Assembly: GCA_963825845.1 (NCBI GenBank)
Contig: CAWGVL010000029.1
Span: 134,123-198,122, forward strand
Reading direction: 5' to 3'
Source: DASQDN01 sp963825845
GTDB lineage: Bacteria > Acidobacteriota > Terriglobia > Bryobacterales > Bryobacteraceae
Length of the DNA stretch: 64,000 nt
The notes below the pieces were generated by a model. That model was not told the DNA's origin and ran no database searches. It saw only the letters and a list, made by a program, of their open reading frames with translations. Of this stretch, positions 47,640 through 56,515 are shown in pieces (position 1 is the first letter of the stretch; the number at the start of each line of letters is the position of its first letter). Both the position numbers and the translations under genes were made by a program.

Positions 47640-47925
47640 CGAGTATGTTTTGCTATGCTGCACCACGTTCCCTCAGCGGCGCTACAGAATTGTGTCTTGA
47701 AAGAGGCGCTTCGCGTATTGCGGCCAAGTGGAACGTTCGCCGGCGTCGATAGCCTGGATGCTTTTCTATTCAGTCAGGGGTTTTCATATCGCAGACACGA
47801 TGGTCCTCGTCGATCCGGCTACATTCCCCGGCGGCTTGCACTGGCCGGATTTGAAGCCATCTGTGTAGAGATCCGCGATCAGGAATTTCGATTTTCGGCC
47901 CGCCTTCCTTCCATCGAGGACTCAC
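47640..47925 (+). pseudogene. SAM-dependent methyltransferase, 3' fragment
   Basis: Starts at the IS630 boundary with the late part of a class-I methyltransferase: CFAMLHHVP, LKEALRVLRPSGTFAGVDS; after a frame change it reads HIADTMVLVDPATFPG, then ALAGFEAICVEIRDQEFRFSAR. The SAM-binding N-terminal half is missing. No other half is visible on the left side of the IS pair. Confidence 0.65.
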
Positions 47926-48006
47926 CCCGAAGTCGATTACAATCGTCCTCCCGCAAGTGACAGTCGCTCTATTGTATGTTCACCGGCGCCGCGTCAGACT
48001 CAGGGC

Positions 48007-48306
48007 ATGGCAACGAAGTCGTCGAAATATGGGGAAGTGGTCGAGGGGCTGACGGGCGTCCTATTCAAGCTGCAGTACGACACAAAGTTACGAACGGGCA
48101 GATTTCGTAACCACCTTCTCAACGCCCTCGTTCGAGGGTCCACTCACATTCAGCGAGCTATGACGCGTTCGGTCGGATTGATGTTAGATCCCCGCTCGAA
48201 GGAAACGGTAGAACCAGTTGTCTTCAGGAGCCAGTTCCATCCAACGCTACCCCCCTTGATAAAGCGGCGCGGGAGCGCCACGCGCTTGCCCTTTGGCGGT
48301 AAGTGA
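48007..48306 (+). CDS. Hypothetical protein upstream of ccoS
   Basis: 99 residues, basic, without recognised motifs. Its stop TGA overlaps the GTG/ATG start region of ccoS, which could mean coupling, but the ribosome binding site is poor and it may be a chance frame. Codon use resembles non-coding sequence in places. Confidence 0.3.
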   Translation: MATKSSKYGEVVEGLTGVLFKLQYDTKLRTGRFRNHLLNALVRGSTHIQRAMTRSVGLMLDPRSKETVEPVVFRSQFHPTLPPLIKRRGSATRLPFGGK

Positions 48307-48491
48307 TGAAACTCGCGTATCTGTTGATCTGGGGAAGCATGCTTGCCTTCGGAACGAGCGCAGTCTGGGCATTGGTATGGGCCATCCGGCGCGGAGAGAT
48401 GTCCGATTTCCAAGCCGGCGCCGAGAGTATCTTTGACGGTGACGAGCCGGTCGGCAAGGCTACGGATACGTTCCCCGGACGGCGATCATGA
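48306..48491 (+). CDS. ccoS: cbb3-type oxidase assembly protein CcoS-like
   Basis: 61 residues: one N-terminal helix (LAYLLIWGSMLAFGTSAVWALVW) followed by RRGEMSDFQAGAESIFDGDEP, the CcoS pattern of a helix then WAxxxGxxxDxxxxAxxIxxDD. CcoS is needed to insert heme b and copper into the cbb3 oxidase. Its stop overlaps the ccoN start (ATGA). Position directly before ccoN supports the call. Confidence 0.72.
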   Translation: MKLAYLLIWGSMLAFGTSAVWALVWAIRRGEMSDFQAGAESIFDGDEPVGKATDTFPGRRS

Positions 48492-49945
48492 GCACTTTGG
48501 TTGTGTCCCCGGGCGCTGTTCCAGATCTCGAAGACGACGTAATCACGCGCATTCAGATCGATCGCTCCTGCCGACAAACGGTACTCGGATACTATGCGAG
48601 CGCAGTGTTTTGGCTGCTCTTCGGCACTGCCGCAGCGTTAATCAGCTCAATTAAGCTTCACCATCCAGAGTTTCTCGAAAATTGGGAATGGCTCACCTTT
48701 GGACGTATTCGATCGGTGCATCTGAACACCGTTGTTTACGGATGGTCCTCAATGGTGGGAATCGGGTCACTCTTGTGGCTGCAGGCGCGATTATGCAAGG
48801 TTCGGCTCCCAAATCGCATCGTGCTCCCATCGACCGTGATGATTTGGAATATCGCCGTGATCTGGGGTGTTTACGAATTGCTGGCTGGACACTCTACTGG
48901 TGTCGAATGGCTCGAATTTCCGACCCGAGTGCTGACATTCTTCGGCTACGTTCTTTTAGTGCTGTTCTGGACCTCTTTGACAATGTTTTCCGGTCGCCGG
49001 GTTCGGCACACTTACGTCTCGCAGTGGTACCTATTCGGCTCCGTTGTTTGGTTTCCGATCCTGTACGTTGCCGCGGTTTTATTGCCTGCAACGGGTCTGG
49101 TCAGCGGCGCCGCCTGGGCGACAACGAACTGGTGGTATGCCCATAACGTCCTCGGACTCTACATCACCCCGATGGGACTTGCCGCCGCTTACTACCTGAT
49201 TCCCAAGGTCACCGGTCAGCCGATTCACAGCTATCATCTCTCGCTCCTGGGTTTCTGGGCCAATGCTCTGTTCTACAGTTGGATCGGCACCCATCATCTG
49301 GTGGGAGGTCCGTTGCCGGCCTGGATCATCACAGCGGGAATTGTTGGGAGCATCATGATGTTCATTCCCGTCATCACTGTCGCGATCAATCATCACATGA
49401 CGATGGTGGGACGCTTCCACATGTTGCGGACGAGTCCGGCGTTGCGATTTACGGTATTCGGGGCAATGTGCTACACGGCAGTCAGCTTTCAAGGTTCGAT
49501 CGAGGCCCTGCGTTCTGTAAGCGAGGTAGCGCATTTTACGCATTACACAGTTGCTCACGCGCACCTGGGAATGTATGCGTTTTACACGATGATCATGTTC
49601 GGTGCAATGTATTACGTAATCCCGCGATTGACACGCAATGAGTGGTCTTCGCCTCGCCTGATCAAGCTGCATTTCTGGACGTGCGCGATTGGAATCGGCC
49701 TCTATTTCGTTGCGCTGAGCTGGGCCGGATGGTATCAGGGCCTTATGATGAACGACCCAGGCGTCCCGTTCCTGCAAGTTGTCGGATATACCAAGCCGTA
49801 TCTGGTTACCAGGAGTCTCGCCGGGATGATGATGACAACCGGACATGTGGCCTTCGCCATCCTGATCTTCCGTATTTTGCATAGCAGTTCCGTCCCGCTA
49901 GTGGGCCCGACCCTATTCACGACCAGGCCGGGAGAAATGCGTTAA
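48488..49945 (+). CDS. ccoN: cbb3-type cytochrome c oxidase subunit I
   Basis: 485 residues, about 12 membrane helices. The ligand set of CcoN is present: H78 (VHLNTVVYGW) for heme b; H219 (WWYAHNVLGLYIT), H269 and H270 (WIGTHHLVGG) for CuB, with Y263 in the position of the cross-linked tyrosine; H357 and H359 (TVAHAHLGMY) for heme b3 and heme b. The offsets match the Pseudomonas stutzeri enzyme. It reduces oxygen with high affinity, which suggests growth at low oxygen. Translationally overlaps ccoS and is followed by ccoO after four bases. No FNR-like site was recognised upstream. Confidence 0.95.
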   Translation: MSTLVVSPGAVPDLEDDVITRIQIDRSCRQTVLGYYASAVFWLLFGTAAALISSIKLHHPEFLENWEWLTFGRIRSVHLNTVVYGWSSMVGIGSLLWLQARLCKVRLPNRIVLPSTVMIWNIAVIWGVYELLAGHSTGVEWLEFPTRVLTFFGYVLLVLFWTSLTMFSGRRVRHTYVSQWYLFGSVVWFPILYVAAVLLPATGLVSGAAWATTNWWYAHNVLGLYITPMGLAAAYYLIPKVTGQPIHSYHLSLLGFWANALFYSWIGTHHLVGGPLPAWIITAGIVGSIMMFIPVITVAINHHMTMVGRFHMLRTSPALRFTVFGAMCYTAVSFQGSIEALRSVSEVAHFTHYTVAHAHLGMYAFYTMIMFGAMYYVIPRLTRNEWSSPRLIKLHFWTCAIGIGLYFVALSWAGWYQGLMMNDPGVPFLQVVGYTKPYLVTRSLAGMMMTTGHVAFAILIFRILHSSSVPLVGPTLFTTRPGEMR

Positions 49946-49949
49946 CGAT

Positions 49950-50576
49950 ATGAACCGGTCCTGGTCTTTTCTCATCGGCGTTCTTGCAACGATCCTGTTC
50001 TCGATGGCGGGGCTCGTGCTGGTTCCGAACTGGCAATTTCAGGAGTTGAAACCGGTCGTCGACGATAACGACCTGGCTCATCCGGTGAAACCTGAGGGCT
50101 CAACTTATTTGGGCCGGCAAGTCTACATATCGGAAGGCTGCATTTACTGCCACAGCCAACAGGTTCGTAGCGCCGATTTCGGAGCGGATATTGCACGAAA
50201 CTGGGGTACTCGCCGATCGGTCGCGCGCGATTATATCTACGATCAGCCGCATCTGATGGGAACGATGCGGACCGGTCCCGATCTCGCAAACATAGGAGTA
50301 CGGCAGCCAAGCCGCGAGTGGCATTATCTGCATCTCTTCAACGCGCAGATTACATCGGAAGGATCTATCATGCCGCCGTTCCGGTTTCTTTTCAAGAAAG
50401 TCGACATTCACTCGGTTTCAGTCGCTGATCGGGGAGGCAAATGGACTCTGATTCCAGCTAAATACACAGGCGAAGGAAAGCCTATGTATCTGTTGCCGAC
50501 ACAGCGGGCGTCCGATCTCGTCGATTATCTCCTCAGTCTTGACCACAGCTACGATCTGCCGGAGGCCCATCGATGA
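49950..50576 (+). CDS. ccoO: cbb3-type cytochrome c oxidase subunit II
   Basis: 208 residues: one N-terminal membrane anchor (~7-26), then a monoheme cytochrome c with SEGCIYCHSQQVR (heme at C64-H68). WGTRRSVARDYIYDQPHLMGTMRTGPDLANIG follows, the conserved CcoO block, and the axial Met is probably that of GSIMPPF. It passes electrons from the membrane-anchored cytochrome to CcoN. It ends in ATGA shared with the next cytochrome gene. Confidence 0.93.
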   Translation: MNRSWSFLIGVLATILFSMAGLVLVPNWQFQELKPVVDDNDLAHPVKPEGSTYLGRQVYISEGCIYCHSQQVRSADFGADIARNWGTRRSVARDYIYDQPHLMGTMRTGPDLANIGVRQPSREWHYLHLFNAQITSEGSIMPPFRFLFKKVDIHSVSVADRGGKWTLIPAKYTGEGKPMYLLPTQRASDLVDYLLSLDHSYDLPEAHR

Positions 50577-51285
50577 GCGAGGGCATTCTGGGTAAAGGTT
50601 CGCAGCCAGTCAAGGGCTCCTCCGAGGCGGAAGAGAAACTGCGCGCCGAACCCTCCGAACTGGTCGCCGCGGTGACTCGTGAGATGTCGGAACCAACGGA
50701 CGGCCTCGCGCCGACCCCGGTCGCGCTCGTACTTTTTCTTCTTCCTGCTGACAGGATGGGCAGGATATTACCTCTCGAGCAACTCCGGAGGATTTAACGC
50801 CAACACTTACGATGAGCACTATGCAGGCGGCGCAAACCCTCCGGAGGTCCAGACACCGCCGGATCCCGTGGTGCTGGGCCGCCGGACCTTCATGATGTGT
50901 GCACAGTGTCATCAGGAGAACGGCCTCGGTTTGGCGGGAACTTATCCGCCCCTGTCCGGCTCGGAGATTGTTCTGGGCGATCCTCAGACGCTTGCTCGTA
51001 TTCTGCTCCACGGCTTGCATGGCGATATTAAGGTTGCCGGAGCGGTTTACAACGGAGAGATGCCGGGGTGGGATCGGCTGAGCGATACTCAGATAGCTGC
51101 AGTTCTTACCTATATACGGAGCGCCTGGAAGAATCACGCCGCGGCAATCGATCCGGCGCTGGTAGCAGCGGTCAGGGAACAGGCTGCAAGCGCGCACGCA
51201 AGCATGGACGTGGGCGGAACTTCAGCAAGCTGCGGAAGCTCCAGCGACCATTCCGCAAACGAGCTCCGCGCATCTATCGAAATGA
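50573..51285 (+). CDS. Membrane-anchored monoheme cytochrome c (oxidase subunit III-like), two frameshifts
   Basis: The ATG at 50573 overlaps the ccoO stop. A cytoplasmic N-terminus leads into a helix (VALVLFFFLLTGWAGYYL) and a cytochrome c domain with MCAQCH, GTYPPLSGSEIV and YNGEMPGWDRLSDTQIAAVLTYIRSAW. Two one-base frame changes are inferred, near 50735 in a T-run and near 51175. After the second, the frame reads ARTQAWTWAELQQ, a normal ending for such cytochromes, and stops at TGA 51283-51285. It probably replaces the diheme CcoP as electron donor to CcoN. Read without correction it appears fused to the ATPase. Confidence 0.8.
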
Positions 51286-53222
51286 TGGCCGATTCCTCCG
51301 TCGCGGGATGCTGCGCGATACCGAACGGAAGCGAAGGCTCATGGTGGCGAGTTGCAATTGCCGCGTTTCTCGCAGGCAACAGCATGACCTTCGCGCTTGC
51401 GGCGAATCTCTCTGAAGCCGATCCTACTGAGAAGCTGGTCCTGCAATCCATACCCCTGGCCGTAGCGGGAGTGGTGACACTCCTTCTGGGCGGCGAAATG
51501 CTTCGAAACACCTGGGAGGCGCTTCGCGCAGGAAGGTTGTCAATTGACAGCCTTTTCGTCCTGGCGATGCTCGGAGCTTTCAGCGCATCACTTATTTCTT
51601 ACGTATCAGGTCAAGGGCCGGTATTCTTCGAGGTCCCGAGCATTCTCGTAGTGATATACGCATTTGGCCGCCAGTTGGCATGCTATACCCAATCGCGCGT
51701 ATTATCTGCGCTGACGCAATTGGATCCTGCCGCGTTGACATGTGAAGTCCGAAAGCAAGATGTTTGGGAGACCCGAACAGCGGCAGACATCCGTAGGGGC
51801 GATCATGTCCGCGTGCATCCCGGCGTGATGATTCCTGTAGACGGCGTAGTCCTGCAGGGAGAGGCGCTAGTGCAAGAAGTCAGTATGACGGGTGAACTGC
51901 TGGCCGCGCGCCGTGAAGAAGGTCAAGCCGTCGTCGCCGGTACTCACGTTGTCGACGCAACTCTTGTAATCGAAGCGACTGTGGACGGATTCGATCGATG
52001 CCTGGATCGCATCACGAGCGTGCTTCGGGAAGCAGCGTTGCAGCCGGGGCAGTCCCAGATTTTAGCGGACCGACTCGCGCGATGGTTCGTTCCGTCAGTA
52101 GTGCTTGTGGCGATGCTCACCTTCGCCGTTCACAACGCAATCGCCGGCTGGGTTCCGGCGCTCTTCAATGCGATGGCGGTGTTACTCGTCGCTTGTCCGT
52201 GCGCGCTTGGATTCGCGACGCCTCTGGCGGTTTGGACGGGGATGCGGCGATTGCAGGCCCTCGGTTTCTATGTGAAGCGTGGAGACGCGATCGAGAAACT
52301 GGCGGCAGTCGATCGTGCAGTTTTCGACAAGACCGGTACGCTTAGCCTGCCGGAATTGTCGCCTCAGCTCCGAATCGAATCGAAGTGGCGCGAAAGGCAG
52401 ACGGATCTGGAAGACCTCATCAGCGCTGCCGAGGCGCCGGTGAACCATCCCATCGCCCGCGTTCTCGCGCAACTTACCGGTGGCCGCGACCGGTATCGGG
52501 CACATTCGGTTTGCGTTGAGCCGGGCAGAGGCATCTCCGCTCACGTCGGAGCGACGGCGGAATCGGCGCGAACAATTCGAATCGTAAGCGCATCCGCCAC
52601 ACCGGATGGCGCATCGCTATCGGTCGAAATTGAGGGTGAGCGTGCAGCAACAATTTGCTTGGGGGAAACGCAGAGGCCGCACGCAACGGCGCTGCCGGAA
52701 GCTCTTCAGTTGATGGACATTGACACGGTTCTGATGACAGGAGATCGAATGGAGCGTACTTCCCAATTCGGTTTTCCAAATACATATGCCGCTCTCAACC
52801 CGGAGGAAAAACTCGGCCTCGTCCGCTCATGGAACCAGAGGGAGCGGCGAATTCTATTCGTCGGCGATGGGATGAATGACGCGGCCGCTATGGCGGTCAG
52901 CGATGTCGCGATTGTTGTGGGCGCAGAGCCCGGATTGGCACAAGAAGTTGCGTCAATTATCTGGCCGGACCCACGCTTCGACCGGCTCCCCACGGCGATC
53001 GCAATCTGCCGTCAAACCGTGCGGCTCGTTCGTCTGAATTTGAAGTTCGCTCTCATCTATAACCTGATTGGGATGGCATTCGCCGCCTGCGGCGTTTTGC
53101 ATCCGGTGGTCGCGGCGCTGTTGATGGCAATCTCGAGTTGCGTAGTCACGCTGCGGTCTTTGCGACTTCTCGATGCCGATCACTCGCTCGCGACTGCTGG
53201 TGGGTCTGATGATACGCATTGA
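51282..53222 (+). CDS. Copper-translocating P1B-type ATPase (CcoI/CopA2-like)
   Basis: About 646 residues from the ATG at 51282, which overlaps the cytochrome stop. Eight membrane helices are expected. Motifs: TGE (203-205), CPC (305-307, metal channel), DKTGT (349-353, phosphorylated Asp), HP (389-390) and GDGMND (528-533). The N-terminus lacks a normal heavy-metal domain and has only a short GCCAIPNG cysteine pair. In cbb3 operons this ATPase (CcoI) supplies copper for CuB assembly, and the order after ccoN-ccoO fits. The gene extends into the next one by 14 bp. Confidence 0.9.
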   Translation: MMADSSVAGCCAIPNGSEGSWWRVAIAAFLAGNSMTFALAANLSEADPTEKLVLQSIPLAVAGVVTLLLGGEMLRNTWEALRAGRLSIDSLFVLAMLGAFSASLISYVSGQGPVFFEVPSILVVIYAFGRQLACYTQSRVLSALTQLDPAALTCEVRKQDVWETRTAADIRRGDHVRVHPGVMIPVDGVVLQGEALVQEVSMTGELLAARREEGQAVVAGTHVVDATLVIEATVDGFDRCLDRITSVLREAALQPGQSQILADRLARWFVPSVVLVAMLTFAVHNAIAGWVPALFNAMAVLLVACPCALGFATPLAVWTGMRRLQALGFYVKRGDAIEKLAAVDRAVFDKTGTLSLPELSPQLRIESKWRERQTDLEDLISAAEAPVNHPIARVLAQLTGGRDRYRAHSVCVEPGRGISAHVGATAESARTIRIVSASATPDGASLSVEIEGERAATICLGETQRPHATALPEALQLMDIDTVLMTGDRMERTSQFGFPNTYAALNPEEKLGLVRSWNQRERRILFVGDGMNDAAAMAVSDVAIVVGAEPGLAQEVASIIWPDPRFDRLPTAIAICRQTVRLVRLNLKFALIYNLIGMAFAACGVLHPVVAALLMAISSCVVTLRSLRLLDADHSLATAGGSDDTH

Positions 53223-53790
53223 GGCGGCAACGAGTCTCGCCCTAGCGGCCGGTGTTATCGCCCAAAGTGCTCTGTTGTGGGCCCGCTCGGAGTTGACCCT
53301 CCTCGAATCGATCGAATTTTGGGTGGCTACGCTCGGTATTGTCATTGTCATTGCGGAGCTTTGGCGATGGCGGCGCCATCTGAATCCTCATGTAGACATG
53401 CTTCTCATCATGTTCTCGATCGGGGGAGCGGGAATGGCATTCGGCCTGCCTGCCGGCGTGTTCTGCCACGCTGCGGGTTGGACCGAATGGCTTCAAATGA
53501 GCAGCGTGATGATCGCTGCCGGCCTATTGCCCAGCGTTGTTTTCAGCCGCTGTCTCCTGGAGGCGAGGCGAGAGAAGAGACTGTGCTCGACAATGGCGCT
53601 CGACAGCGCTGGCATGCTCGCGGGTATGCAGCTCGCCGGCCTCATCTCCAACTCGTCTGCAGGCGCGTGGGCTATCATCGCAAATCATACATTCATGGTC
53701 ATCGGCATGATAGCCGGCATGTCAGCAGCAATGGCCCTTCGCCGGACCCGTTCCTATAGTATGGCTTCGATGACAAACGTAGGTCTGTAA
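53209..53790 (+). CDS. Multi-pass membrane protein of unknown function
   Basis: About 193 residues from the ATG at 53209 (an earlier start at 53173 is possible), overlapping the ATPase end by 14 bp. Five or six hydrophobic helices, with His residues at RHLNPHVDMLL, FCHAAGW and ANHTFMVIGM that could bind metal. I do not recognise the family. The tight coupling to the copper ATPase and oxidase genes suggests a role in oxidase or copper handling. Confidence 0.7.
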   Translation: MIRIEAATSLALAAGVIAQSALLWARSELTLLESIEFWVATLGIVIVIAELWRWRRHLNPHVDMLLIMFSIGGAGMAFGLPAGVFCHAAGWTEWLQMSSVMIAAGLLPSVVFSRCLLEARREKRLCSTMALDSAGMLAGMQLAGLISNSSAGAWAIIANHTFMVIGMIAGMSAAMALRRTRSYSMASMTNVGL

Positions 53791-53840
53791 GTGACAGCCG
53801 TTCCATTGAGCTTTCTGGCGCATGTAGTCAGACTGAAAGT

Positions 53841-54347
53841 ATGGAACTCGCACATGTAACGCAGGTAGTCGAGAATAAGTACCGCTCGCAAGTCAGTCAG
53901 GCAAGCGCCGAGGATTCGGTGAATCGCGTTCTGGTGGTTTCGTCGGCGCCGGAGGACCAGGCGGCGCTAGCGAAGTTGCTTGTCTCCCACTCGTACCCAC
54001 GGTATTGGGCCTCCTCGGTGGCCGAGGCTGCCGACTGGCTGGGGCGAAGGAGCGCGCGCGTTGTGATCTGTGATGACCAACTGTCAGACGGCGGCTGGCA
54101 GGATTTGTGGGATGCCCTGCGTGGGACGCCGGTTCCGCCTGTATTCATTGTCAGCGCATACTTGGCCGATGAACGGCTCTGGGCCGAGGTTCTTAACCTG
54201 GGCGCTTATGATGTCATCGCCAAACCCTATCGTGGCGCTGAGGTCACCCGAGTTCTCGATCAGGCGTTCAGGACGTTTGGATCTCTACGGTTGAATCGTG
54301 AAACACAAAGAATCCAGTCTCCTGCCGGCTTTCAGTTGCGAAAGTGA
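53841..54347 (+). CDS. Stand-alone response-regulator receiver protein
   Basis: 168 residues. Residues ~28-150 form a CheY-like receiver: VLVVSS (acidic pair replaced by Ser/Ala), VVICDDQLSDGGW with the phospho-acceptor Asp, FIVSAY (Ser at the switch position) and DVIAKPY with the conserved Lys. No output domain follows. The loss of the usual acidic Asp pair in the first strand may affect Mg binding. Located between the oxidase genes and hemerythrin; a partner kinase could be the sensor at 62983. Confidence 0.8.
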   Translation: MELAHVTQVVENKYRSQVSQASAEDSVNRVLVVSSAPEDQAALAKLLVSHSYPRYWASSVAEAADWLGRRSARVVICDDQLSDGGWQDLWDALRGTPVPPVFIVSAYLADERLWAEVLNLGAYDVIAKPYRGAEVTRVLDQAFRTFGSLRLNRETQRIQSPAGFQLRK

Positions 54348-54405
54348 TGCTCAGCAACGGCAGGCAAATATGAGGCTGGCGAGACACACGAGAGGAGCAT
54401 TTGCA

Positions 54406-55041
54406 ATGCCTGTGCAGATAGGTCAATCGGAACCCGGGTTCGATGATCCGGTAGGCTTGATGGCCGCATGTCACCGCAGAATCGAGCGATTTCTGGCTGT
54501 GCTGGTCGACCTGACGATACGGCGCGGCGGAAACGGACTGAACCGGCAGGAGAAGGCCGCAATGGAAACAGCGCTGAGGTATTTTCGTCACGCGGCGCCA
54601 CACCACACTGCTGATGAGGAAGATGGACTTTTTCTTGCCCTGGAGAAAGATCGCGCCGATGACGACGGAATGATTTCCGAACTCGAGCGGGACCATCGCA
54701 GAATCGAGGGGCTGCACAAGACAGTCGACGGCCTCGGTGTACTGTGGTTGACGGCCGGGAATCTGGCCGAAAGCAAAGTCATTCGCTTGCAAGCCGTTGT
54801 CGGCGAGTTATCGGCTCTGTACCAGGATCACATCCGCGTCGAGGAGCAGCATATATTTCCGAGGGCCCGAACTTCTCTGTCACGAGAGGCGCTCGAAGTG
54901 ATCGGGCGAGGGATGGCGGTACGGCGCGGTTTAAGTTATATCCCCACGGTGGTCGTGGCGGCTGCCGGCAGTTCGTGCAGCAGTCCCATCCGGCCAGCCG
55001 GCTTGGTCGATGTTCTTCAACAGCAAGACAAAGAAGATTAG
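54406..55041 (+). CDS. Hemerythrin HHE domain protein
   Basis: About 211 residues from the ATG at 54406, which follows AGAGGAG; a start at 54298 is possible but lacks a site. The HHE helices show the iron ligands: MAACHRRIERFL, APHHTADEEDGLF, ELERDHRRIEGLH and HIRVEEQHIFP. Such proteins bind a di-iron centre and sense or store oxygen, NO or redox state. The C-terminal tail contains Cys-Ser-Ser. It converges with the AlkA-like gene, whose end overlaps it. Confidence 0.85.
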   Translation: MPVQIGQSEPGFDDPVGLMAACHRRIERFLAVLVDLTIRRGGNGLNRQEKAAMETALRYFRHAAPHHTADEEDGLFLALEKDRADDDGMISELERDHRRIEGLHKTVDGLGVLWLTAGNLAESKVIRLQAVVGELSALYQDHIRVEEQHIFPRARTSLSREALEVIGRGMAVRRGLSYIPTVVVAAAGSSCSSPIRPAGLVDVLQQQDKED

Positions 55042-55890
55042 ACCGCCATAATCTTTCCACCTGCGAAGAACATGCTGCACACGGTCGTAATCGAGTTTGT
55101 TTCTGAGCCGCAGTCAGCGCTCCAGGTTGTTACGAGCGCCAACGTCATCGCCTGGAAATACATTCGTTCTTCCCAAGGTACGGAGCAGCACGTATTCCGC
55201 GGTACAGCGCCCGACCCCGTAGATTGCAACTAACCGCTCGGAACATTCCTTGTTATCCAGTCGCTCACGTCCCTCCAGATCGAGGTCTCCTTCGACGATT
55301 GCCCGTGCGATTCCAATGATGGAACGCGCCTTGTTGTTGCTATACCCAATCGACGGAGGTCGGCCGGATGTAGATGGGCTAAATCGTCCGGACGAGGAGA
55401 AGCATGCAAGCCGGCACCAAACTCCAGGCCATATCTTTCCGCAAGCCGGTTCAGGAACACGATGCCGGCCGCGAGACTCAATTGCTGGCAGTGATTCCGT
55501 TCACGAGACCCTCACAGACCGTAGAAAAACGCGGAGGCTTAAACCCTCGAAACAGCGTAGCCAGTTGGCCCAGTCGCGGATATCCGGCCGCGAACGCGTA
55601 GAACTCTGAAAGCCTACATTGATCCCAAGCAGGCGCTCCACTATAGGTTTGATGGTGTTCTGGATTGCAGGTGAGAGATATTCTCCGGTCAAGGTGACGT
55701 CCAGCACCGTTGCTCGTTGGGTCACCGAAACAAGAACAGGCGCGCCATCAACGTTCAGGACCCTGCGGTACATCTCGCCGCTCCAAAGGTCCACCGTATT
55801 TACGGAGCGGCGTCGCAGGGCCCAAACAATCGCATCCAGCCGGAATGGCATCAGCGGACGTAGAGAAAAGCGCCTGCGATGCTCAGCCAT
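54931..55890 (-). pseudogene. DNA-3-methyladenine glycosylase II (AlkA-like), broken
   Basis: The N-terminal domain reads FRLDAIVWALRRRSVN, RVLNVDGAPVLVSVTQ; after frame changes it continues FKPPRFSTVCEGLVNGITA, QQLSLAAGIVFLNRLAERYG, DLAHLHPADLRRLG, then the helix-hairpin-helix LVAIYGVGRCTAEYVLLRT and FPGDDVGARNN with the catalytic Asp. Breaks occur near 55545, 55485 and 55330, and TGA replaces a conserved Trp at 55114-55116 (NNLER*LRLRNKL). The enzyme would remove alkylated bases. As given, it is inactive unless these are read errors. Confidence 0.78.
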
Positions 55891-56400
55891 ACATCACTGG
55901 ATGCCAGTGCTGATCTTCGTGATCATCGGACAAGGTTGCTCGCAGCGCCCAAGCCATCTTCTCGTGATCTTGGATGAGTTCTGTTAGCAGATCGATCGTG
56001 CCAATATCCAGGATGTGTTCTGATGGCGGTGTTAGAGACTCTGTAATGAATCCTATGATGGTTTCGTGATCTTTCAGGACATCGTGCAGCATCTGATGTG
56101 CCGCGGGAAAGCTGCCCGGGTGCTCACGAAGAGTGCTTCGCTGAAGATACTCAGTCATGGTACCGGTCGCATGAGATCCAAAGCTCTAATCCGTTCCGCA
56201 ACTTGATCGATGCGAACCGCGAGAACGCCGTACTGTTCCTCGAAAAGTGCGTGAAGCTGTCGGAAGTGCGGTCCGGCAACGTTCCAGTGATAATTCCTCA
56301 GCTTGAGCAAGAGTACGCTCTCATCGGAAAGGGTCTGAGTCAAAGCGTCGGCTGCCCGATTCGCAAGGCTATTTCTCCGTTCTATTTCTGCTGCGTGCAT
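55883..56400 (-). CDS. dps: Dps family DNA-protecting ferritin, one frameshift
   Basis: The ATG at 56400 follows AAGGAG. The first part has LLLKLRNYHWNVAGPHFRQLHALFEEQY with the Dps ferroxidase His and Asp/Glu region. After a one-base frame change near 56170 it continues ATGTMTEYLQRS and then DLLTELIQDHEKMAWALRA to the end at 55883. Dps stores iron and shields DNA in starvation or oxidative stress. Total ~170 residues, normal for the family. It overlaps the AlkA-like start by 8 bp in the same direction. Confidence 0.85.
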
Positions 56401-56515
56401 AATGTACGATCTCCTTATCGTCTGCTTATTAGAGTGCAATCCTTGGGCCATCGACTCAGTGATCAACGCGACTGATCTTGGGCGCCTTGAGCTGCTCGCC
56501 AATCAATACCGCTGG

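Noticed and set aside
49079..49882. Long minus-strand open frame opposite ccoN
   Set aside because: Shadow of a confirmed gene; its composition is His/Arg-rich as expected for antisense of membrane-protein codons.
50679..53222. Single-chain cytochrome c-P-type ATPase fusion
   Set aside because: A one-base shift restores a normal cytochrome end and an ATGA start for the ATPase, matching the junction style of the operon.
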